Source of the DNA: Candidatus Methanomethylophilaceae archaeon
GTDB lineage: Archaea; Thermoplasmatota; Thermoplasmata; Methanomassiliicoccales; Methanomethylophilaceae
Assembly (NCBI GenBank): GCA_007116915.1
Contig: SKHQ01000021.1
Coordinates: 1-26,054 of the forward strand
Direction: 5' to 3'
DNA: 26,054 nt
This document shows positions 6,267-14,100 of the stretch, piece after piece. Numbering within the stretch: position 1 is the first letter of the stretch; the number at the start of each line of letters is the position of its first letter. Under the pieces are notes generated by a model. It did no database searches, was not told the DNA's origin, and worked only from the letters and a program-made list of their open reading frames with translations. The position numbers and the translations under genes were made by a program.

Positions 6267-6767
6267 ATGAAACGCAGACTGTCAGAGTATTTCACCGGTT
6301 ATCCGTCACAGGAGAAGGTCGCAAGGCTCATGTTCCGCTACGGTATGCGAATTTGCGACGGTAGGGTATATTCTGGTACAGTCGAAGTTTCCGATTCCGC
6401 ATTGGGCCGGGCGGCCAAAGTTGACCGCCGTATCGTTAGGTCGACCCTGTCCCGAATCGAGGATAATCCGGAGATGAGGGAGTTCTTCAGTCGTCTGGAA
6501 CCCATACCTCTGCTTGCCTCTGTGGCGCCAATAATGGGATGGAACGTTCTGGAGATCATACCAACCAATGCCAATACCCCCGGGATACTAGCGGACGTCT
6601 CAACGGTGATATCGGAAGCCGGACTGAGCATACGTCAGGCGGTGGTCGATGACCCCGAGCTCAGCGAGGAGCCGAGACTTCTAGTGGTCACCGAGGGTCC
6701 GGTACCGCCGGAGTACATACCCTCCCTAAAACGCTGTCGTGGAGTGAAGAGTATAATCATCCACTGA
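6267..6767 (+). CDS. Helix-turn-helix plus ACT-domain regulator of amino acid metabolism (COG2150-like)
   Basis: A 167-residue protein with an N-terminal DNA-binding part and a C-terminal ACT domain. The HTH-like segment is around residues 38-64 (VEVSDSALGRAAKVDRRIV), resembling a winged-helix recognition region. The ACT fold runs from about residue 93 (NVLEIIPTNANTPGILADVS) to the end. ACT domains bind amino acids, so this is probably a feedback sensor, but ligand and targets are unknown. It is divergent from aroK and convergent with carB, which suggests aromatic amino acid or carbamoyl phosphate genes as targets (inference). The start is uncertain: ATGs at 6228, 6249 and 6267 are possible. 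6267 is chosen because it fits the family N-terminus (MKRRLSEYFTGYPSQEKVA) and a leaderless promoter spacing. Its last 11 bases overlap the carB 3' end. Confidence 0.8.
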   Translation: MKRRLSEYFTGYPSQEKVARLMFRYGMRICDGRVYSGTVEVSDSALGRAAKVDRRIVRSTLSRIEDNPEMREFFSRLEPIPLLASVAPIMGWNVLEIIPTNANTPGILADVSTVISEAGLSIRQAVVDDPELSEEPRLLVVTEGPVPPEYIPSLKRCRGVKSIIIH

Positions 6768-9700
6768 GCGTGAAGGAGCGCATGTCACGTACGCCGATGA
6801 CGTTGTCCTTGGCGGCCTTTATAGCACCCACCGCTGCCACACCACCTTGAGCGGTGGTCATGAACGGTATCTCCAACTCGACCGCCAGGCGCCTCATCAT
6901 GAAGCCATCCCTCCGTGCTCCCGAGCTTTCCGTAGGGGTGTTGATTATGAGATTGATCTCACCACGGCGCATCAGACCGATGGCATCGGGCGGCATGTTC
7001 TCGCTGACACGGAAGACGGTCTTGGTGTTGATGCCCCTCTCGCGTAGATAGGAGGATGTCCCCTTCGTGGCATATATCGTGAATCCCATCTCCTGCAACA
7101 GACGCGCCGAATCCAAGATGCGCGGCTTGTCCTCATCGTTGACAGTCATGTAGACTCCTCCGCTCATAGGGAGTTGGTGACCAGCGGACGTCAGGGCCTT
7201 ATAGCAGGCCACGCCGAAATCCTCGTCTATGCCCATGACCTCGCCGGTACTCTTCATCTCCGGAGTGAGGATCGAGTCCACGCCCGGTAGTTTCAGGAAC
7301 GGGAATACCGAGGCTTTGATGGCGTAATGCGATATTTTCGACTCACCGACGTAACCCTGTTCCTTCAAGGATTTACCCATCATGACCCTTGTTGAAATCT
7401 TGGCCAATTGGGCACCGACGGCCTTGGATATGAACGGGACCGTACGCGAGGCACGGGGATTGGCTTCTATCATGTAGATGTCGCCATCCTTAACTGCGAG
7501 CTGAATGTTCATCAATCCCTTGACTTCCAGAGCCAGGGCAACCTTGCGGGACACATCCACCAGGCCCTTGATAATCTCGGGAGGCAATGTGAACGGCGGT
7601 AGTACCATCGTCGCATCACCGGAATGCACACCAGCATACTCGATATGCTCCATCAGTCCGCCGATGTAGACGTCCTTTCCGTCGCAGACAAGGTCTACAT
7701 CGACCTCGATTGCATTGGTCAGATATTTATCGACAAGTATGGGATGCTTCTTGGAGACCTTCACGGCTGTGGCCACATAGGTCTTCAACTCATCCTCGGA
7801 GTACACTATTTCCATAGCCCTTCCGCCCAATACGTATGAGGGCCTAACCAGAACGGGGTATCCGATGCGGTCAGCGATTACCTTGACCTCTTCGAAGGAG
7901 TATCCGGTGCCGCTCGCCGGCTGAAGGATGCCCAGATCGTCCATGAGCTTTGAGAAACGTTTGCGGTCCTCGGCCATGTCCATCATGTCCGCTGAGGTAC
8001 CTAGGACATTGCACTTTTGACCGCGCAGGGCGCGGTCGAGGTCCACAGCCAAGTTGACACTGGTCTGTCCACCGTACTGCACGATCACGCCGTCGGCATC
8101 CTCCCTTTCGATTATGTTGAGGACGTCCTCCAACGTCAGGGGCTCGAAGTAAAGTCGGTCGGATATGTCGAAGTCGGTGGAAACCGTCTCCGGGTTGTTG
8201 TTGATGATGACCGCATCGACATCCTCGTCCTGCAAGGCCATCACCCCGTGGACACAGCAGTAGTCGAACTCAATGCCCTGTCCGATGCGTATGGGGCCCC
8301 CGCCGACGATGACAACCGTCTTCCTGCCACTCTTCTTCACCTCACAATCGTTACCGTAGGTGGAGTAAAAGTAAGGAGTTACAGCTTCAAACTCAGCGGC
8401 ACAGGTGTCGACCATCTTGTAGGTTGGAATCACACCCATCGATTTGCGCAGCTCACGGACCTCCATCTCCTCCATTCCGGTGAGCCTGGCGATCGTGGCA
8501 TCGGGGAATCCCATGCGCTTGACCCTCCTCATGAGCCTCTGATCCATCTCCGACGCTTCGGAGATAACATTCTCCATATCCACTATGTTCTTTATCTTGA
8601 GGACGAAGAAAGGGTCCCATTGAGTGAGTTCGGCCACACGCTCCACGGACCAGCCACGGCGAATCGCTTCGGCGATGATGAACAGGCGCAGGTCGGTGGC
8701 GACGCGCAACTCCTCTTCGATGCGCTCCTCGCTCCAATCCTCGCCCTCGAGGTCGATGCGGTCTATCTCCAAAGAGCGAACGCCCTTCATAACCGCCTCC
8801 TCCAGGCTACGGCCGATGGCCATCGTCTCGCCGGTACTCTTCATCTGAGTACCGAGCCTGCGGTCGACGGTGCGGAACTTGTCAAACGGCCAACGCGGTA
8901 TCTTAACCACCACATAGTCAATGGTGGGCTCGAAAGCAGCGTAGGTGTTGCCGGTGATGCTGTTGAGTATCTCGTCCAGTGTCATCCCCACGGCGACCTT
9001 GGCGGCGACACGGGCTATGGGATAGCCAGTGGCCTTCGATGCGAGGGCCGAGGAACGCGACACACGCGGATTGACCTCTATGAGGCGGTAGTCTCCGTTC
9101 TCGGGGTTGAAAGCGAACTGGACATTACATCCTCCCTCTATCTGCAAGGCCCTGATGACCTTGATAGATGATGCGCGCAGACGTTGGTGATCCTCGTCCG
9201 AGAGTGTCTGTGCCGGGGCGCAGACAATACTCTCTCCGGTATGGATACCCATTGCATCGAAGTTCTCCATGGAGCATATGACGATGCAGTTGTCATTACC
9301 GTCGCGCATGACCTCATACTCGTACTCCTTCCATCCCAGCACGCTCTCCTCGATAAGCACCTGATGGATACGGGAATATGCCAGACCGCGGCCGGTTATC
9401 TGTTCCAACTCCTCTTCGTTGTACGCTATTCCACCGCCGGTGCCTCCCAGGGTGTAGGCGGGACGGATTAGAACGGGATACGAGCCGATCCAATCAACCG
9501 CTGCCTTGGCCTCAGGGATGGAGGTCACGGTCTGGCTTTTGCAGACCGGCTCATTGATCTTGACCATCGTCTCCTTGAACAGCTCACGGTCCTCGGACAT
9601 TGCTATGGCGTCCGGCTGCGTGCCGAGGAGTTTGACTCCCAGTCTTTCAAGGTCACCGCGGTCGGCCAGCTCCGAGCACAGGTTGAGGGCGGTCTGACCT

Positions 9701-9966
9701 CCCATTCCGGCCAGGATGCCGTCGATATTCTCCTTTTCAAGTATCTTGACTATTGTTTCGGCGGTCAACGGTTCTATGTATATCTTGTCAGCAGTGTCAA
9801 GGTCGGTCTGGATGGTGGCCGGGTTGGAATTGACCAGAACCACCTCGTAACCCTCCTCGCGCAGTGACTTGCAGGCTTGGGAGCCAGAGAAATCGAACTC
9901 TGCCGCCTGGCCTATGACAATGGGGCCGGAACCGATGACCATCAGTTTGCCATACTTGCGTTTCAT
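6757..9966 (-). CDS. carB: Carbamoyl-phosphate synthase, large subunit
   Basis: Makes carbamoyl phosphate from bicarbonate, two ATP and ammonia passed from CarA, feeding pyrimidine and arginine synthesis. At 1069 residues it is the complete single-chain form. It contains two homologous ATP-grasp halves, opening with VIGSGPIVIGQAAEFDFSG near residue 10 and VVGGGPIRIGQGIEFDY-like sequence in the middle (written here as IVGGGPIRIGQGIEFDYC), each followed by an EVNPR/EANPRASR-type metal site, and a C-terminal MGS-like allosteric domain from about residue 930. Some euryarchaeal methanogens split this gene; here it is intact. ATG at 9966 overlaps the carA stop (ATGA), so translation is coupled. Its 3' end overlaps the convergent ACT-regulator gene by 11 bases. 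Confidence 0.97.
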   Translation of the reverse strand: MKRKYGKLMVIGSGPIVIGQAAEFDFSGSQACKSLREEGYEVVLVNSNPATIQTDLDTADKIYIEPLTAETIVKILEKENIDGILAGMGGQTALNLCSELADRGDLERLGVKLLGTQPDAIAMSEDRELFKETMVKINEPVCKSQTVTSIPEAKAAVDWIGSYPVLIRPAYTLGGTGGGIAYNEEELEQITGRGLAYSRIHQVLIEESVLGWKEYEYEVMRDGNDNCIVICSMENFDAMGIHTGESIVCAPAQTLSDEDHQRLRASSIKVIRALQIEGGCNVQFAFNPENGDYRLIEVNPRVSRSSALASKATGYPIARVAAKVAVGMTLDEILNSITGNTYAAFEPTIDYVVVKIPRWPFDKFRTVDRRLGTQMKSTGETMAIGRSLEEAVMKGVRSLEIDRIDLEGEDWSEERIEEELRVATDLRLFIIAEAIRRGWSVERVAELTQWDPFFVLKIKNIVDMENVISEASEMDQRLMRRVKRMGFPDATIARLTGMEEMEVRELRKSMGVIPTYKMVDTCAAEFEAVTPYFYSTYGNDCEVKKSGRKTVVIVGGGPIRIGQGIEFDYCCVHGVMALQDEDVDAVIINNNPETVSTDFDISDRLYFEPLTLEDVLNIIEREDADGVIVQYGGQTSVNLAVDLDRALRGQKCNVLGTSADMMDMAEDRKRFSKLMDDLGILQPASGTGYSFEEVKVIADRIGYPVLVRPSYVLGGRAMEIVYSEDELKTYVATAVKVSKKHPILVDKYLTNAIEVDVDLVCDGKDVYIGGLMEHIEYAGVHSGDATMVLPPFTLPPEIIKGLVDVSRKVALALEVKGLMNIQLAVKDGDIYMIEANPRASRTVPFISKAVGAQLAKISTRVMMGKSLKEQGYVGESKISHYAIKASVFPFLKLPGVDSILTPEMKSTGEVMGIDEDFGVACYKALTSAGHQLPMSGGVYMTVNDEDKPRILDSARLLQEMGFTIYATKGTSSYLRERGINTKTVFRVSENMPPDAIGLMRRGEINLIINTPTESSGARRDGFMMRRLAVELEIPFMTTAQGGVAAVGAIKAAKDNVIGVRDMRSFTLSG

Positions 9967-11042
9967 TTAGTCGCCTCCATCATCTCGCCGAGACGGTCGA
10001 ACAGGAAAGAAGTGTCCAAAGGCCCGGGTGAGGCCTCAGGGTGGTATTGGGTGGTGAACACAGGCAGCTCCTCGTGCTTCAGGCCCTCGATGGTGCCATC
10101 ATTCACGTTGAACTGCTCTGCTATGAGCCCGGTACCCGCAAGGGAATCGGAATCCACGGCATAGCCGTGGTTCTGGGATGTGATGTATACCTTGCCGTTG
10201 TACAGCACCGACTGATTGGCACCGCGGTGGCCGAACTTCATCTTGTAGGTCTTGGCCCCGAAGGCCAAGGCAGTGAGCTGGTTGCCCATGCAGATACCCA
10301 TTATCGGCATGTGGTCGGCGAGGGCGCGGATGGTCTTGATGGTGGTGGCCATTATTTCTGGGTGCGAAGGGTCGCCTGGTCCATTGGATACCATTACCCC
10401 TTGGACTCCTGACCCGATTATCTCCTCTGCGGTCGTATTATAAGGGAAACGCACCACGTTGTAGCGGGAGCGCAGGTCGCGGACGATGCCCTCCTTGGCA
10501 CCGCAATCTATGAGACCGACGGTGAATTTCTTCCCCTCGTCATAACGGGTAACGCTTTTCGGGGAAACCTCGGCTATCAGGTTTCTCTCGTTGGGGAACG
10601 GCATCCTCTTCAGTTCCTCCACCAGAGACTCGGGGTTATCGATAGAGGTGATAGCCCCACGAAGAGTACCGTGCTGGCGAATCTTTATGATGAGTTCCCG
10701 AGTGTCAATATATGATATGCCCGGGACCTTGTTCTCTTTGAGGAAGTCATCGATCCTCCCTCCTCCATACATCATGCTCGGCTCGTGGCAGGCCTCCCTG
10801 ACCACATAACCCCTTACATGCACCCCGCCGGACTGGTTGAAACCGTCCTTGATACCGTAATTACCGATAAGCGGGTAGGCCATAACCAGGATCTGTCCGC
10901 GGTATGAGGGGTCGGTGAGGCTCTCTTGATAACCGGTCATACCGGTGTTGAAAACAACCTCTCCGAATACCGTTTCCTGATGGCCAAAGCCGACACCTTC
11001 CAAAACAGTGCCGTCCTCCAACACGAGAAAGCAACCTACCAT
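9963..11042 (-). CDS. carA: Carbamoyl-phosphate synthase, small (glutaminase) subunit
   Basis: Hydrolyses glutamine and channels ammonia to CarB. The 359-residue protein has the CarA-specific N-terminal domain (residues 1-150, ending in the GTLRGAI region) and a class I glutamine amidotransferase domain. Its triad is visible: nucleophile C251 in MGICMGNQL, H334 and E336 in TQYHPEASPGP. The ATG at 11042 has no ribosome binding site. A TTAAGTAC stretch 26-33 bases upstream fits a leaderless transcript. It is the first gene of carAB and is separated by 135 bases from the helicase-nuclease gene behind it on the same strand. Confidence 0.97.
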   Translation of the reverse strand: MVGCFLVLEDGTVLEGVGFGHQETVFGEVVFNTGMTGYQESLTDPSYRGQILVMAYPLIGNYGIKDGFNQSGGVHVRGYVVREACHEPSMMYGGGRIDDFLKENKVPGISYIDTRELIIKIRQHGTLRGAITSIDNPESLVEELKRMPFPNERNLIAEVSPKSVTRYDEGKKFTVGLIDCGAKEGIVRDLRSRYNVVRFPYNTTAEEIIGSGVQGVMVSNGPGDPSHPEIMATTIKTIRALADHMPIMGICMGNQLTALAFGAKTYKMKFGHRGANQSVLYNGKVYITSQNHGYAVDSDSLAGTGLIAEQFNVNDGTIEGLKHEELPVFTTQYHPEASPGPLDTSFLFDRLGEMMEATK

Positions 11043-11067
11043 CAGAATGCTATGGAAAAAGTGGATT

Positions 11068-11075
11068 GTACTTAA
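11068..11075 (-). promoter_or_regulatory. Putative TATA element of carAB
   Basis: The minus strand reads TTAAGTAC, centred about 29 bases before the carA ATG. With a start site 26 bases on, the message would begin almost at the ATG, matching the lack of a Shine-Dalgarno sequence. Confidence 0.4.
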
Positions 11076-11158
11076 CTGTTATCGTTCGCCATCGACAGCA
11101 GGCATTACAGGTTGTCGGATAATGGACAAGTATCTATCAAAATCTCCTATTAGGGTTG

Positions 11159-11164
11159 AAAAAA
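11159..11164 (-). terminator. T6 stop after the helicase-nuclease gene
   Basis: Six A on the plus strand read as T6 on the minus strand, 14 bases after the stop codon of the large gene. It separates this gene from carA. Confidence 0.45.
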
Positions 11165-11177
11165 GATTCATTCCGCC

Positions 11178-14100
11178 TCATCTCTTGCTAAGATGCAACC
11201 CTCCCGAGGGCGAATGTTCCACGGTCCCAACTTCCATCAGTTCACCGAGCACATGACCTATCCTGTTCCTTATGACGTCACCCATCCGGGTGAAACCCAA
11301 TATCCGGGCGGTCATCCTAACCACCTCGGCCTCCTCTCCCTGCATATGGGTAAGGGTCAGTGCAAGCGCTGAGGCTATCTCCTCCTCTGCGACCCATTCA
11401 ATCATCAGTCCCGTTTTAATACGGCGACGGGGGGGCGCTTCCTTCAGACCTTTAGGCCAAAGGAACTCGTCATTGATTTTGACCTCGGCCCTGGTCATAA
11501 GCCCTTTGATACGCTCCCGCATCGAGGGGCTGAGGCGGCGGACACCGAACTCGTCACGGATCCTGAACATGACCGCATCCCTGTGCACCGGCCCCTCGAA
11601 TGACACAATGCGTTCAATGGCCACCAGTATCAACCTGTCGTCGATTGCGGATAGGTCAGGCGAATGCGGCATCCCCAATGGAGGGCAGGACTGATACTCC
11701 TTGACGAGATGGGATATGCCCTCAGCGCTTACAGCCCCCACGCTTGGAGTCACTTCGCTTTTACTGACCATCGCCGGCCCTGCTTCGGTCATGGCGGCGA
11801 GTATTGAACGTTTGGCATTATCAGGGCTCTGATACCAATCAGTGGACCAGACACGGTGGGTCTTCCAACCCAGGCCACGAAGTATCTCATCACGGATGCG
11901 GTCCCGGTCACGGGCGACCTTGGATGAATGGTATTGGGGGCCGTCACTCTCTATGCCCATCATGTACCTCGCCGGTTCGTGGGGGTCGACGACGGCAAGA
12001 TCGATGCGGTATCCGGCGCTCCCGACCCGACGATGAACCTTATGACCCATCCCCTCCAGGTACCTGGCCACCGCCTCTTCGAACGCCCCTCCTCTGTCCT
12101 GGGCGTAACGGGCGGCATCCTGTTCCTTACCATGGGCGGCATACTCCATGAAGATCTTCAAGGCCCGCAGGCCGAAGGGTGAGTCCGCTGAGGCTCTAAT
12201 ATCAGATGGTAGGAAGTTGGAGACGATCACACATTTCTCGCGGGCACGGGTCATCAGAACGTTGAGGCGGCGCTCTCCGCCTTCCTGGTTCACAGGCCCG
12301 AAATTGTTGCTCATGCGGCCTTCAGAGTCGTAACCGAAACCCACACTCACTATGATGACGTCGCGTTCATCACCCTGTATGGTCTCAATGTTCTTGACGA
12401 ACAGCCTTTCCTCTGAGGAATGGTTGAACTTCGCCTCCAGTGAAGGTTCCGCCCTGACCAGTTCCTCTATCTCCCTTAGCACCGCCTCTTGCTGGCGGAC
12501 GTTGAATGTCCCTACGCCCAATGACTTCTCAGGGTGTTTTCTATAATGTTCCCTGACCATCTGAGCCACATGCTTGGCCTCAAGACGGTTCTCGCCGCTG
12601 CCACCGCGGTCGTAGACGGTTTCCGGAATGCGTATCAGGCTCAAACCCATATCCTCGGAGCCCTGCATCGGTGAGGGGTAGATGAAGAGACGGTCATCGT
12701 AGAACTCATGATTGGATACCTTTATGAGCGACTCGTGGCGGGACCGGTAATGCCATCTCAGGGTCTTGGACATGAAACTGCGGCGGCAGAGTCCGAGAAT
12801 ACTCTCCATACCGGTGGACATGAGAGTCTCCTCATCACCGTCCTCAGTCACATCGGTTATGCGGTCAAAGAACTGGGTGGGGGGAAGCTGTTTCGTGTCT
12901 CCCACCACAACCAACTGATCGCCGCGGAATATGGCTCCTAAGGCGTCCTCTGGCTTGACCTGACTGGCCTCATCGAATATCACAACATCGAATCTGACCC
13001 CTTCGATGTCCAGGAATTGCGCCACTGAAAGGGGACTCATCATGAAACATGGTTTCAAACGTTGTATCAGCCCGCCGGTCTGCCTCATCAGCCTACGTAT
13101 GGGCATGACTCCCCTTTTCCGGTCCAGCTCTCCTAGTAGAATACCCATATCAGACTCCGGTGACACCGCATCTCCGACGTTTGGCCGTAGAGAATACACC
13201 TTCTCCGCCACACGCAGACGGTTGGCCTCTATCATGCGCCTATCCAGGTCCCGGAACTTCCCTATGTTCCTCTCATGTATCTCTTTGACGAACCCACGTA
13301 AGCGAGGGGTGGATGCCAGTACCTCTTTGAGAAGGGCGTCGGCATAATTCCCTTTGAAGGTCTTGAGCACATCATCCGCTGCCAAACCACCTTCGTCCAT
13401 CAACTCGAAGACCGGTTCGGAGATGGTACCTTCTATCGAGGACCTCAGCTCCATGTATCTGGACCATCGGTTCAATTGGTTCGTCGAACCCTTCCAACGG
13501 TTGAGTTTGCTTCTAATAGAATCATGCGAGGCATCCGCCACCGTTGAACCAAAGGCCTCCAATGCATCGGCGTTCAGGATATCGATGAGTTTTGATACCG
13601 AACGCCTTAGATTCGCATCCTCCTCGGCGACCTTCTCCGCAGCTGCTACGGCATCTATGAGGGATTCGCCTGCAGCGACTGCAAGCAAGGACCTGTCGTT
13701 CAGTTCACCCGTTTTGGAAAGGTCACGGAACTCCTTGATCCATCGTGCGTATGACTCCAGGAGGTCGGGGTCAGAACCGCTGGATTTCCAAAGAGGTCCA
13801 AAAAGGGACTTACCGCGTCTGGATGCCCTTATCCTCTTGTCCAACCTTCGAGCCTGCAACAATTCAGCCAGCAGTTCACTGCCGATCGCCAGTCTTTTTT
13901 CCTCAGAAAAACGAGGATGTGAAATGAAAGAACTCGCGAGGGACTCGGCATTGTATGATAAGGCGTTCAGATCCTCCTCCATATCAGCATCGATCATACC
14001 CTCTTTCCGACCCCCATCGCCTAGTTCCGCGATGATCCTATCCCCTTCCGCCGCCAAGAGGGGCCAGGATTGAGTTCTCAACATGTCGATGATTTCCTGT

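Noticed and set aside
8017..9171. Long plus-strand open frame (384 codons) inside carB
   Set aside because: It is antisense to a fully conserved carB frame and reads as low-complexity His/Asp/Val-rich sequence; it is a shadow of codon bias on the opposite strand.
11043..11158. Possible small RNA or riboswitch upstream of carA
   Set aside because: Carries a TATA-like element but no convincing conserved stem structure; carA appears leaderless, leaving no room for a leader element.
13354..14073. Plus-strand open frame of 239 codons inside the helicase-nuclease gene
   Set aside because: Ser/Leu-rich shadow of the real gene, no ribosome binding site and no family resemblance.
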